Assembly: GCA_025602905.1 (NCBI GenBank)
Contig: JAHLKI010000001.1
Location: 1,674,001-1,738,000 of the forward strand
Source: Phlyctochytrium arcticum
Taxonomy: Eukaryota > Chytridiomycota > Chytridiomycetes > Chytridiales > Chytridiaceae
DNA length: 64,000 nucleotides
Reading direction: 5' to 3'
Every line of letters starts with the position of its first letter. The stretch's first letter is position 1. Below, piece after piece: positions 24,061-36,603 of the stretch. The translations under genes and the position numbers were made by a program. The notes below the pieces were generated by a model, which saw nothing but the letters and a program-made list of their open reading frames with translations, was not told the DNA's origin and did not search any database.

Positions 24061-24294
24061 ACGGCTTTTTTCTTGCGCTTGCTGTTCCTATCTATATATC
24101 TACCTTATCCACCTTCTCTCCGCTGTTACTAGTCCTAATCAATAGCCTACTTTGCACATCTGACCTGACCTGAATGGCCGAATCACCCAATAATATAGTC
24201 ATAGCATCTCGGCATATATCTCATATACTTTCAATACATTTGAATCAAAGATTGCATTCTATACATGGAATTTACGTCCGGCGAGGGTAAATGC

Positions 24295-24961
24295 TTATTC
24301 CCCAGCCTGATACCAGTCACAGGCTTCCACCGTTTCGTCTGATGCATTGACCTCAAACCAGCTTTAAGGAATGTTAAGAACAAGAAGAATGAAAAACAAG
24401 TGGCACGACTTACAGGTAATCATGGCGGCCTCGCCAGTAGTAGATCAAAAAGTAGTTTTTCCCTGGGATTGTTTCAGTGAGTGGAGGAGCACCGCCCGTG
24501 ATGACCGGTCCTGGCATTCCACCCGTAATGGCTCCTGGTCCTGCTGCCTGAAGAGGCCCGACATTGCTGGCGCCGACCTTTGGCACAATCTCATCGGGCT
24601 GGCCCATTGATTCAAGGACTTTGACAGCCGGGTTGCCTTTGACGCCCAAGGCTTTCCCGAGGCTCTCCATGATGGTATGCTTCTTGCCCTTGTAGGAGTC
24701 GACGTCTGTGTCGTGTTCTCCGCCGCTAAAGTGGCCCTTTTTTTGCCTGAGAGTCTGGAATTCACTGGCCCAAAAGGCCAAGTCTTGCGCGCTGGCCGTG
24801 GTCATGTCGTTGTTTTTCAATGAGAGTTGTTGGGTGTCTGCTGCGGCGTGCACGGGCAGAGTGGTTAAGAGAAGAAGCAGGAGACTGAGTGTGAGTAGGT
24901 GTTTGAGCGTCGTTGCGGTGGCGAGTGAGAGATTTAGTGGGAGGCCGGAAGATGAGTGCAT
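24295..24961 (-). CDS. small secreted protein of unknown function
   Basis: Two exons (24414-24961 and 24295-24361) give 204 residues. A strong signal peptide is visible: LLTLSLLLLLLTTLPVHAAA ends near residue 41. The mature part has a charged region (GGEHDTDVDSYKGKKHT), a Gly/Pro/Val-rich linker, and a conserved-looking aromatic C-terminus, NYFLIYYWRGRHDYLWFEVN, completed by the second exon with one cysteine near the end. The intron (gtaagt to aaag) rescues an otherwise premature stop and keeps the YW-RG-HDYLWF motif intact. I do not recognise the family; a cell-wall or extracellular role is only a guess from the signal peptide. Confidence 0.65.
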
Positions 24962-26116
24962 TTCGTTCGGTTTATGACGGTCGGTGGAGTCGTGACATCA
25001 TCATCGCTGGAAGTGTGAGATTCCCACTGGAGCAGGCAGGGCAGCAGCAAAACTGGGCCCCAGAAATGCAAACAACCTTTTCTCACTTGCTACGAGTAAG
25101 AGCTCTTTCCACCAAGACCAATGTTTGGCAGCTCATGGCAGGTGTCGCTAATCTTGCTATTAACAGAGTGCGATATCCCATACACATTACATTTCAGGCC
25201 TCTTTACAAACTAGGAAGACACTTTGCCCGCGATTTTGACGCTGAGCGCACGGTCCGGTATCATCCTTCCAGGGCATCGCTCAAATGAGGGGGGGAACCA
25301 AGTTCATCTCTTGACCCTCAGTGGAAAACATTTGTGATATCGACAGCACCAAATGTAGTCATTAGCATGACCAGCAGGCAATCGGACACAATGAAGCCTA
25401 ACTATCAACAGGCGCGAATCAGATCATCATTCCTTCCATAGATCATATGTTGCGAGTTGAGCCAACCAAAGATCCTATACGTTCAGCGAGCGAATGTATC
25501 AGCTACTCCCAGACATCGTCTTCGTGTAGAGGGCTGAGCCAAATGTGCACGTATCCGGTCATTCGTTTAATAAGAGTCTGGTATCGCACACTGGAAGGCC
25601 ATACATGCGATCGTGTTCGTCTGCGGAGCTCCTCCGAATAAAGTATGGACGGAAGGATGCTGTGCTCCTGCTGTGCTCCTTGAATGTCTTGTACGGTAAC
25701 TTGCTTACCTTCATTAGTATCATGGTCGAAAGTGGACTGTTGCTGTTGCTTCCCCTCAACTGAATGTACCGTATGGTTCCAGTTTTCCCACGGCCCACTC
25801 TGCCACATCTTCTGATGGTTTTCCCAAACCATGCCCAGAACCATGCCGAGCCATGCCGCATTTCCCCGCTGCCTTAAGATTGTTCTGCACGTATCCAAAG
25901 AAAGCGGATAAACGTTGGAACGAGACAACTGGGAGAATGTAGGCTTTGCGCTGGGTTTTGTGTGTGGTCGGCACAAGCGAGCTCAATGCGTAAACAAACA
26001 CCTCGTTGCAGAATCCCAAGTTGTAAAAACTCGAGAATTTCAAAAGAGTCGCTCCCCGAGTTGGCGACGCAAGCCATACCTAAGAGTAGATAGTTTGCAT
26101 ATAGTAGTCGCCCAGG
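24962..26116. other. 1.15-kb intergenic stretch, no supported gene
   Basis: The longest frame is 157 codons on the minus strand (25503-25976). It is Gln/Trp-rich, overlaps frames on both strands and shows no domain or splice-consistent extension, so I do not call it. Short imperfect repeats of CCATGCC and TGTGCTCC are present. It probably contains the promoter of the pseudouridine-catabolism gene. Confidence 0.5.
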
Positions 26117-29047
26117 ATGCTTTCTATTTTGCGTCTCAGTGGGATAGCGCAAAAAGTAGATCTTTGTTTATACTCGACGATTCATGGCCAGAAAACCTGA
26201 CCTCCATAACCATAGACTAGACTTCAAGCCTTCAGTCGCCCCACCTCCAGAACATTTAGACGATCTATCTCGCATCTCTATGACATTCATCCCGAAGTAA
26301 AGGCCGCCATCAGGGAAAATCGCCCAGTGGTCGCATTAGAGTCTACGATCATCAGCCATGGTAAAGTTCTGATGCATAAATGTCCATGCCATTCAGCAAC
26401 CCACTGACTCTTATATACTCCTAGGAATGCCATACCCCCAAAATCTGGAAACGGCGCTGGCTGTCGAGCAGATTGTCCGGGAGGAGGGCTGTGTTCCTGC
26501 AACTATTGCCATCCTTGATGGTCGTGTGAAAGTTGGTACGTAGATCAACATATATGTAAATCATGATCAAGACATTAACAGATCTCACTTTGGGCAGGGC
26601 TTTCGAGAAAAGATTTGGAAAAGCTGGCCAAAACGGGTTTGCAAGCGCGAAAAACATCCAGACGGGATATAGCTCTGGTCGTGGCCCAGGTTTGTATTCT
26701 CAAAGGTCTTGTGCCAAAAACGTGTAGACTAACAATGCCCTTCTTCAGAAATCTGTTGGTGCGACAACTGTTTCTGGTACGATGCTGATAGCCCATGAGG
26801 CAGGAATCAAGGTGTTTGTGACTGGCGGCATTGGTGGGGTGCATCGGGGCGGCGAAGGGTGTAAGTTCAAAAGTCTTACTACTAGAGAGGTTTCACTAAA
26901 CTATCGAGTAGCGATGGATATCAGTGCGGATCTGACAGAGTTGGGTCGTACGCCTGTTGCTGTGGTCTGTGCGGGCGCCAAATCGATTCTGGACATTGAA
27001 AGGACGCTTGAATTTTTGGTTCGTGCCTGCACTTTTCAATTCTCCCTGAGTAAAAGTCTGACGTTTTGGTTTGCTAGGAAACACAAGGAGTGACTGTCGT
27101 GAGCTATGGCACAAACGAATTTCCAGCCTTCTACACTCCCAAGTCCGGATTCGAGGTTTGAAGCGAAATATATGACTTTGTTACAGGCTCTCAAGCTGAA
27201 AAATCACGGCCAGAGTATCGCAAACATGAAGACACCCGAAGAATGTGCCGCCATGATCAGTGCAAACCAAGCTTTGAATCTTCAGAGCGGAATGGTCATT
27301 GCAGTGCCCATCCCAGAAGCCGACGCACCCAAAAATGCCGACGAGATTGAAGGGGTTATTGCTAATGCAGTGGAAGAAGCCAGGTTTGCCATATGTGGAA
27401 TTTCTTCATAGACTCGAGAGCACATGTTTGATTCTTTTTCCTTCTCAGACTTAAATCTGTACGAGGCAAAAATATTACACCGTTCTTACTTGATCGTGTC
27501 AAGCAAGTGACAAAAGGCGCTTCGCTCACCGCCAGTAGGTTATGAGATATATCACTCTTCACATACACACTTCTCATCTTATCACCCTCGTAGACATTGC
27601 ACTGGTCAAGAACAATGCCCGGATCGGTAGTCAAATTGCAGCGTCATTAGCTGGACCACCCCAAACCACATCCGCGCCTGCAAGTGGTGACCGACCCTTC
27701 ATTGTAGGCGGTACGGTCATGGATATCTCTGCCCAATTAAGCGAGTCGGATCCGACAAGTGCCCATCTTTTACCAGCTTTGGGCACGTCTCATGCGGGCG
27801 TGTGTGGGCAATTTATGGGCGGGGTAGGCCGTAACATGGCCGAAGCCTGCCATCGTACGGGCGGGAACCCGGTTTTTTTCAGTGTGGTGGGAAATGATCT
27901 GGCCGGTGAAACGCTTTTGAGGGATTTGGGATCTGAAGGAATGGTAAAAGTTTTGATGACCATGCAATTGGGTACTTTTTACCAACGCTGACTTTTTTTC
28001 TGAAAAAAAGGATGTTAGCAATATCCGCCAACTGGACGGACCGCGGACCGCCATGTACAATGCCTTATTGCACAAAAATGGCGAAATGATTTTTGCCGTA
28101 GCCGATATGGACATTCATCATCAACTTGATGCGGAAGAGGTAACGCAAGCATTATCGTGGACCCGAGAGTTTATCTAGTTCTGACCTCGCTCGCTCGACA
28201 GGTCCGCCGGGCAATTTTATCAAACAAACCGCCCATCGTTGCCGTTGACGGAAATCTGAGTTGGGTGACTCTTTCCCGCATCCTCGAAACCTGTGCCGAA
28301 GAAGATATCCCAGGTATGTTGCATACTGAAATTTTTTTGCAGCTCGATTATCAACCCTGTTCAATTTTTTCCCCAGTCATTTTTGAACCCACATCCGAGT
28401 CCAAGGCCACAACCCTCTTCCAAAAAATCCCATTGGACATTGTACAATCCAGTGTGCGCTATGTCACCCCCAACGAGGGTGAATTGCGCGCTATGGCTGC
28501 TGCAAGCGATTACCTGCTTACAGGCTCAAAAGGTACCTATATATATACGAAAAACAAAAAAGGCGGTATTGGTAACCGATGGGTATTTGCTAGGATTTAC
28601 TTCCCCGTACAGTTATTATCAAGCAAACGCTAAACAATATGCCGGTCATGATATTCCTAGCAATCTATCACTGCTTCATCAGGTTATACCAGATATCATT
28701 CTTACCCGTGGATCCGAGGGCGTGATAACCTCTCGCCGAGATTACGCTATGTCGATTTTGAAGCCTGAAACCATCTTTGAAAAATGTGTTAGCGTCACTG
28801 GGGCAGGAGACAGGTAAAACGCCCTATAACCCACCACTCATAACCCCTAAAATCTCATATTTTTTTATATAGCTTGGTGGGTACGCTCGTCACTGCTCTA
28901 GCCAAACATTACCGATTGAAAGGAGGCGTACACCCGTCCGTTAAGGAATTGGCGGCGTACACCCGATCTGGAATGAGGGCTGCGCAACTTAGCGTGAATT
29001 CGTATCGGGCCGTGTCGATTGATTTGACCCCGGATGTTTTGAGTTAG
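26117..29047 (+). CDS. fused pseudouridine-5'-phosphate glycosidase / pseudouridine kinase
   Basis: A bifunctional enzyme of pseudouridine breakdown. The PfkB domain phosphorylates pseudouridine, and the YeiN/PsuG domain splits the C-C glycosidic bond to uracil and ribose-5-phosphate. Fifteen GT-AG exons run from 26117-26155 and 26216-26360 to 28873-29047. Glycosidase landmarks are [68 protein letters not shown] and [18 protein letters not shown]. The kinase part has [46 protein letters not shown] and the catalytic [19 protein letters not shown]. Exon 1 encodes [13 protein letters not shown] and continues into a basic, Ser/Arg-rich leader, which looks like a mitochondrial presequence. Exon 1 is inferred from frame and splice sites because exon 2 has an upstream in-frame stop and no ATG. 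Confidence 0.92.
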
Positions 29048-30276
29048 GACGTTGGATAGGACGCATTTTGGTGGTCTTATTTTTAATATTTATTTTCATG
29101 GCATGTATACTACCTATACCCGTCCCAGCTCACTGATCGGTTTTGAAAAGAAAAACTTTTTTTTGTTTGCTGTCAAAATATTTTAAATAGAAAATAGAAC
29201 GAAGCAAAAAGCTATCGAAATCAACTGCGATACCGAAGGGATTATCCTGAGGCGGCTACTGTACATGCAAATCTCGTTGCGTGGACCTTACCAGGAACCC
29301 CTTACCCATAACATTTTCCAACCCTTTTTACTTTTTTCGCACACGTCCAAGCCACTACCGCTGCTGCGCCCCACTCCCATCCTTCCTATAAATTCCGTTT
29401 CTTGCTCCATTCCTGTTGTTTTCCCAAAAGTTGAAACCCCCGTTGGTTTTCCGCACAACTCGATCGTATTGCCTGTTTTTGCACTGGTATTCGTACTTGG
29501 GTAAGAACAGTTGGAAAGAGTTACTTGGGAGCTGATGGGTAACATCAAATGAAGTATTAAGAACTTTCCTGCGTTTACTCATCGTAGTTGGGTCCCGTTA
29601 TCTTCGGACAAACATGTATCATGTATGAGCGTTATTACTCTTGGTGAAAGCAAGATGTTTTCGTTTTCTGGTGCTTCGTTTGGCCAGTGTCCTGAGTTAT
29701 GAAGCTATCTCAATGTCAGTTGCAATTCAGTTCAATCTCCCCATCCATAACCCAGAGCCTAACCGGGAAGGGTGAGCTGAACAAGTTCTTGTTCCTTTCT
29801 TTCTTCTTCGAAGAGTTTGGCGTACATTCCAGTACATTCCCGGCAATGCCCTTCATGTTGCACCGATGTTGTACCTGCGCAACTTGACACTCGGCCAGAG
29901 CAGTGGCTGCATCCGGGGGAGCCCAGTCACGGACGGCTCGGACCGCCGTGAGCGAGTCCGTGACGGCCAAAGTTCAAAGCAAAATTTCAAAAATTTCAAA
30001 ACGACGGAAGAACAGGCAGCAACAACAACACTTGACAAACCCTTTCACTTTCCACAAGGTGGTGGAGAACGCTTGAACAAAGCTCCCATTTCTTAACAAA
30101 AACCGCACATTCCGGGCTTTGCACCGCGTCCGATCAGCGTTGTGAGCAGGACATCTTGAATTCGCCGCAATAGTACCGATCAAACCTCTTTTTGAAGGTG
30201 CGAAGAGCATGCCGTTCGTCTCACATACCATGTCACGTATTGATTTCTCTGACAGGCACCTCTTGATTCGTCAAAT
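29048..30276. other. 1.2-kb intergenic stretch
   Basis: Only short frames are present. The part before about 29,600 is AT- and T-run-rich. GTCACGGAC (29926-29934) and GTCCGTGAC (29956-29964) form a 9-bp inverted repeat with a 21-base loop that could be a factor-binding site in the Ras upstream region. Nothing else stands out. Confidence 0.5.
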
Positions 30277-31220
30277 ATGTCGAAAGCATCTCAATTCGTT
30301 CGAGAATACAAGGTACGTGCCCGCGATACAACCAGGGCAAATTAGCAAGCCGAACCTGAATCATATCTGATCAAAATTCTTTGTAGCTTGTGGTGGTGGG
30401 TGGGGGTGGAGTCGGCAAATCTGCCCTGACGATTCAATTCATACAATCACATTTTGTCGATGAGTAATGTCCCCTCCAAAAGCAGTGATGCACCTGCGAA
30501 TATCGTTTTGCTGAATGTTTATCCACCCGCAGATATGACCCAACGATAGAAGACTCTTATCGTAAACAATGCGTGGTGGACGATGAGGAGGCTTTACTTG
30601 ATGTACTTGATACTGCAGGACAAGAAGAGTACAGCGCCATGAGAGGTTTGTTTTTGTGACATCCTTTTAACGTTCCTGTCATGATTACTAACGTGCATTG
30701 AATTATAGAACAGGTAGGATGAGACCTATCAACAGCCTTATGTGATCGTATATTTACCTATTTCCCTTTCAACAGTACATGCGAACAGGAGAAGGTTTCC
30801 TCTGTGTTTATTCAATCACCTCCCGGAATTCCTTTGAAGAAATATCAACATTTTACCAGCAAATCCTACGCGTCAAAGATCGAGACTACTATCCCATCAT
30901 CATTGTGGCCAATAAGTGCGATTTGGAGAATGAACGGGTGGTTAGTACCCAGGCGGGTCGCGACTTGGCTCGAAGCTTTGGCTGCAAGTTTGTAGAAACG
31001 TCGGCGAAACAGAAAATAAATGTCGATGAGGCCTTCTTTAGCCTTGTGCGAGAGGTACGTAAAAGCCATTTGATGAGACTTTATAATTTATTTTTTCTAA
31101 CCAATTTTTTTTGGGCTTATTCAGATCCGTTGTTATAATCGGGATAACGAGTCTCGAAGTGCATTGAAAAGCTCACCAGCTGGCCGAAAGAAGAAGAAGA
31201 ATCGCTGCACAATCTTATAA
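30277..31220 (+). CDS. RAS: Ras-type small GTPase with CAAX box
   Basis: A membrane-bound molecular switch, most likely a regulator of adenylate cyclase or MAPK signalling as in other fungi. Six exons are needed: 30277-30312, 30387-30463, 30533-30645, 30709-30713, 30776-31054 and 31125-31220. They encode [20 protein letters not shown] (P-loop), the effector loop [32 protein letters not shown] (switch II), NKCDL, ETSAK, a Lys-rich hypervariable tail and the C-terminal CAAX motif CTIL. A CAAX ending in leucine suggests geranylgeranylation. The exon at 30709-30713 is a 5-base microexon supplying the invariant EQ of MREQY. The residue equivalent to human Ala11 is glycine, which is common in fungal Ras. 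Confidence 0.96.
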
Positions 31221-31768
31221 TGTGTCGACGTCATTATCCCCTCTGCATATTTTCCGTCAATGACAATTAACCACATAGCTTTCCATCAGTATGGCTGTTG
31301 CTTTGGACAACAATGTAAAAGCAAACGGCTGTTCCTCTCTCATGTACATCCGTGACTAGTCTTGGAAACCCGAACCCAATCATGTTCCCCGCAAAAAAAA
31401 ACTTCACAATTTCCAATCACATTTGATTTCTCCGTAATTTGTTCGATTGTATCTTTCTTCTCTCCTTGTACTTTGAAAATATCTGATTCCAAACGTTGAT
31501 CTCCTTGCAAAGCCGGAGTCCATAGTTATTTCCTTCAGGGCTTCTCAAGCTGCAGAACTTGGCGGTATTAGCCATGAAAGTTAATGACATCTAACAGTGC
31601 TACCTGTTCGGTGTGTGGTTCACCCACTATTACTGGTGCTTATGTTGGCCTTTTCGTAAATTGGCAGAACAGGAGGGGTAGCTGCAGGGGTAGCTGAGAA
31701 TGTCACGGCCCGGGCCTGCCTGTGCAGAGCACAATGGGGTTGAACAGGGAGCAAAAGGAAAAAAGTAT
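31221..31768. other. intergenic 3' flank of RAS
   Basis: An AT-rich, T-run-containing stretch between RAS and the minus-strand tRNA-Glu. I see no gene. The A-run just left of 31769 reads as a T-run on the minus strand and can terminate the tRNA transcript. Confidence 0.5.
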
Positions 31769-31840
31769 CTCCGCATCGGGGAATCGAACCCCGGCCACCG
31801 CGGTGAAAGCGCGGGATCCTAACCACTGGACCAATGCGGA
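31769..31840 (-). tRNA. tRNA-Glu (anticodon TTC), second copy
   Basis: Identical over all 72 bases to the copy at 3379-3450 but on the opposite strand, with no shared flanking sequence. It has the same TTC anticodon and discriminator G. On the minus strand it is followed by a run of six T residues suitable for RNA polymerase III termination. Confidence 0.97.
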
Positions 31841-32133
31841 TGGATGAAAAGCTGTTGATACTTTCCGTTCTTATTGGCTGGTTCAGTGCCCAGTCCGTCA
31901 CCGCCCGTCTCGTCCGGAAGCTACTGGCCCGACTTGACCCGAAGCTGACCGTCGGATCCGGTGGCTATGCAACTTCTTACGGTCACTCCGCCCGCCATGT
32001 TTCATGACTTGAATAGCAAACTCGTTGAATGCAAGAGGAAAACATTTTGGAAAAAGAGAACCTGCACTACTGTGATTGAACACCCCTTGTAATTGACCCG
32101 GACCCCACGTCTCGTCCCCGGCACGCCTGCACA

Positions 32134-35100
32134 ATGTTGGGGGCAAAGGATGAAGACGAGCCGACCAATGTCCACGAGAAGAAGCCCAGTCGGAGAAGGT
32201 CAATATCAGCGGCAACTGTCTCTAAAGATTTCCCGGCCCTGCGAAGAACCCTCTCGGGAGCCGAATCTTCAACTTTACCAGCCGGCACTTACTTGAAAAC
32301 CATTCCTCACATTCCCAGCTCTGAAAGCCCACCGCGGGACAAGCGAGTCAAAGGCACCCGTTTGCAGCAGCTCTTTCGAAAGGTTTCTGGCCTTGACACA
32401 TCCCAACCATCGGAGGACATCGATGGTATCACGGCTCGAACAGCATCCTCCACCGTAGCGTCGTCAACCTCGCTCATGGATGATACAAACAATAAATCGA
32501 TAGAAATTCCAAAGAAAATCACGACACCCATTCGAGACCATGTTGAAGACACTACCCGCACATCTTTGTCCAAAAGCCCTCCCAATGATTCAAGTGATAG
32601 ACGTGGCCTTTGGGGCCTCCTTCAGAGACGGCACACAGCGCCGGCAAATGTGGCTTTGCCGGCTGACTCATCAGCGGAGATCCAATTGCTGGAAGAGTTG
32701 GCAGAATATCACCCAACAGAATTGCCGGTGCAAGTCTCAGAAAGGGTGTTGCTCACTAACAAGCAGGCGCCCTCTTCAACCTTGAATCATATCCCCGCCG
32801 ACACTTCCTCTCCCACTCCCATACTCAAGGGTCGATCGGTGCGTTTTCAGCAGCCTACTGCTTATAATTCGGCATTAGACGTTAGCGAGGCATTTGGAGA
32901 AAGTGAGGGTGCGGGCAGTGATAGCGGTGAAAGTAGCACAGCCAGTCTATACGGGGGTGATTCGGTCTCGGAGGAGAATACCAACAAGAGCGCAAAGTCA
33001 AGGGGCAACAAGCGTCTTCGAAAGCGCCTCCATATCCCTAGAATGTTGTCATGGTTTGGCTCAAAGCAGCAAACCAATGTGCGGGATCTGACAGGCACCA
33101 AGAACGCAGCTGTGAACAATCCTGTTCTGCATCTCATGACGGCTGCGCTGAAGGCTGACCAGGAGAATGATGTACCCTCGGTAGATTTTGATTATGATGC
33201 GCAATCCGTACATGGTTCGTGAGCAGTGAAATGTCTTTTTTCCGGATAATCATCACTAATTGTGAACAAACTAGTCGACGACAGATCATCAATACACTCA
33301 ATCTTTGCACCGGACCAAGATCAGGAGCAAGGAACGTTCAGTGACGACGAACAACTGCAGAGTCCCTTACTATCAGATGAAGGACCCGATGTGATTTCGC
33401 CAGATTCCGATAGTGACCGTGATGACGGATCATCCGCCCGTCGAGAGTCTGGAACGAACGCTAGTCTTTCAACAGCGGAGAAACTTCAAGTCGCTTTCGA
33501 GTTACCCGATAGAGAGACATACCGAGGAGAGTTCGCGTGTTGGCTGGTTAGATCTGTTTTGCTCAAAGGATATATGTATCTGACGGACGGGCACATATGC
33601 TTCTATGCACGGCTTCACAAAGAGTCGAATGATTTGCAACATTCCGGATTTCTTCGCCGCCGACTGCGAAACAGCTACAACACGTATTGGTTCACTTTGC
33701 GGGACGATATTCTTAGCTTCTACTCCAATTCTACGGACATTTACTACCCACTCGGCCGTATCAATATGAAGCAGGTTGTCAAAGTGGAGACGTCCGGGAC
33801 TAGAGAACGTGGATTCAACCTGGTGCTTGCGGGGAAAAAGTATCGGTTCAAGGCAGATACAGAAGTGGCAAGGGATGAGTGGTTGGAAGTACTCAGGCAA
33901 TCCCTCGTGCGCGTCAAAAATGAGGGCGAAGACCTCCGGATCGTCTTGCCATTCGCGAACATTGTTGAGCTAGATTTGAGCGGATCATCCTCTATTACAG
34001 AGTCGCTCAGGATCAAGGTGGTGGACGACGAATCTTCTTTGAGTGAGGAATATTACTTTGCTTACTTCAACAATCTACCTCTTGCCGCATCCCGGATCAC
34101 CGAGCTCTGGCAGAAACAACGACGACCATTGTCTCGTCCAGCTTTAGTAAAACGGAGAAGTATGTACGATACTTCCGCTTTCTCAGTTTTGCCATTAAAG
34201 CCTGCGGAACCTCCGGCGAGTGGTTCGGGTCATAATGCAAGTCGTGGCGATCCATTACCTGAGTATAACAAGCGGATTTTGAGCTCTCATCGACGGTCTC
34301 AAAGTGAACACCCGCTACCCCGACCTGCAGAGCCGGGAAAACGTGACGACACAGCTCAAGAGATTGTAGATTCCATCTCTGTCTCGTCATCACAGGGTCC
34401 ATCTCGTTCTTCCATGTCTTCGACATCTACGTCAGCGTCGGAAATAGACCAAGCCTTCAGCGACTCCAAAAGTGGACCAAGGTGGCGACGCTTTGGACAT
34501 CGCAAAACCAGATCAGATGCTGGAGCTCTACGCAATATGAGCACAGACACAGGCGGTGACATGTCAGCTACAGATGCGGGTGTTCCCCCGACGGGTGGTG
34601 TTGAGAGAGGTGTGAAAAGCCAACAAGCGGAAGAGATGCAAAAAGGTGACGACTTCCGAAAAACTTTCGCTCTACCAGAGGCAGAGGAGCTTCTTGCTTC
34701 CTTTCATTGCTCGCTACACCGCATGGTTCCACGATTGGGCAAGCTCTATATCTCCAAGCACCACTTGTGCTTCAAGTCTAAAAAGGTGGGAATCAGAACA
34801 CGCGTGATAGTCCCATTGGCAGATATCGTGGACGTATCGCGAACGAACGGCTTCGGATTCCGAATCAAGATTATAACCCGCACTGGAGATGATATTATCT
34901 GCGAATTTCACACCCGAGATGGACGAGCGCGGTGTTTGAACACTCTGCTACCCCTGATTTCTGAAGGAATGGCAGAATACGGAGCTGAGGGCGTGGGAGC
35001 GCAACAAAGAACAGAAGAGGTGACCGAAAAACGAATGACGAACAGCAAGAGTCAAGCGTCCCTTTTGGATGAGTTGGAGCAGGTTGATTGGCATTCACGG

Positions 35101-36603
35101 CCAGCATATGGTCAGGAGCCTGCAGCTGTGGCCCCTATGCATATGACCTTTCTAACGATTGGAACACGTGGGGACGTTCAGCCATACATTGCCCTAGCGC
35201 TCCGACTGAAAAAGGATGGACATGTTGTGCGGATTGCAACGCACTCTGAGTATCAGTCATGGATCGAAAGTTTTGATATCGAATTTCGAGAAGTTAAAGG
35301 AAACCCTGCGGAGTTGATGCGCCTCTGCGTGGAGAATGGAATGTTTACCGTTGGATTTATGCGCGAAGCCGTGTCAAAGTTCAGAGGGTGGCTGGATGAT
35401 TTACTTTTGTCGGCGTTCGAAGCTTGCGAGGGTACAGATCTACTGATAGAGTCTCCCAGTGCAATGGCAGGAATTCATATTGCCGAGCAGATGAACATTC
35501 CGTACTTTGCGGCGTTTACTATGCCATGGTCGCGTACCAGATATTATCCCCACCCTTTCGCTGTTCCAGACAGGAAGCGAAGGAAGGGTCTGGCGAGTCT
35601 TGGTGGCAGTTACAACTGGATGTCTCACGTTATGATAGAGGGATTGTTGTGGAAGGGCATAAGTGGGCAAGTGAACCGTTTCCGGAAGAAAACTTTGGGT
35701 CGTGTAAGTCATTCTATCTACTTTTTATTGCTTTTACCGATCAGCTGAATAAGTTGTTATTAGCCACCCACTCATGTCGGGTCGTTAAGCGAATTGAAAG
35801 TCCCCTTCCTATACAACTTTAGTCCGACCATTGTTCCACCTCCACCGGACTGGCAAGATTGGATTCATACAACTGGATACTGGTTTTTGGATGATTCGGA
35901 CCCAAATTGGAAACTGCCCGCAGATTTACAAAAGTTCTTGACCGAAAGCGCTGGGCAGCCAATCATTTACATCGGATTCGGTAGCATTGTGGTCAGCGAC
36001 CCGGATGAATTGACGAGAAACATCGTAAAGGCGGTGAAGCAGGCGGGAGTGCGGGCCATCGTGTCTAAGGGATGGTCAGCTCGTTTGGCGACCCCAGAAA
36101 ATGCAAACCAGCTGAATGAGTTGCTGCCGTCTGTGACCAAGTCTACCTCACCAGAACCTTCCGGAAGCTTGCCCGTTGAAGCAAAGGATTCTGCGTCTTC
36201 GTCATCCGAGGCGGTCGCTGCCAAAGCGTCATCCGACTTGGAATCCTCAAAGTTTCAATTCCCTCCGGAAATCTACTTTTTGACATCCTCTGCGCCGCAC
36301 TCGATCCTGCTCCCATTATGTTCAGCAGCTGTTCATCATGGGGGTGCCGGAACCACGGCAGCGTGTCTGCGCGCTGGTATACCTACAGCAATACATCCTT
36401 TCTTTGGAGACCAGTTTTTTTGGGCGAATCGAATCGAAGATCTTGGCATAGGGACGCAGCTGAGAAAGCTGAGTGTCAACCGACTGGCGGTTGCTTTCGA
36501 AACATTGGTCAAAGACTCCAAGATGAAGCTACGCGCACGGGACATTGCCGAGCGTTTGTCAAAAGAAGACGGCACTGGCGCTGCCGTGCGCTATATATCG
36601 TGA
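32134..36603 (+). CDS. ATG26: sterol 3-beta-glucosyltransferase Atg26 (C-terminal frameshift)
   Basis: This enzyme makes steryl glucosides from UDP-glucose and is tied to pexophagy in some fungi. Exons 32134-33214, 33275-35703 and 35764-36603 give 1,449 residues. A disordered Ser-rich N-terminus is followed by a GRAM domain (near 433, YRGEFACWLV ... GYMYLTDGHICFYARL), a PH domain (near 485-570), a second GRAM (near 820, KLYISKHHLCFKSK), the GT28 domain near 983 (TFLTIGTRGDVQPYIALAL) and the UDP-sugar motif HHGGAGTTAACLRAGIP near 1360. After AVRYI the frame hits TGA at 36601. The next frame continues with YRDLEFARARIRK and runs to 36742, which is the expected family C-terminus. Two bases appear missing from a TATATA run at 36591-36597. 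Either the allele is truncated or the assembly has a 2-base error. Confidence 0.92.

Noticed and set aside
25503..25976. 157-codon minus-strand frame
   Set aside because: No family resemblance, overlaps frames on both strands, and no splice-consistent extension; probably intergenic noise.
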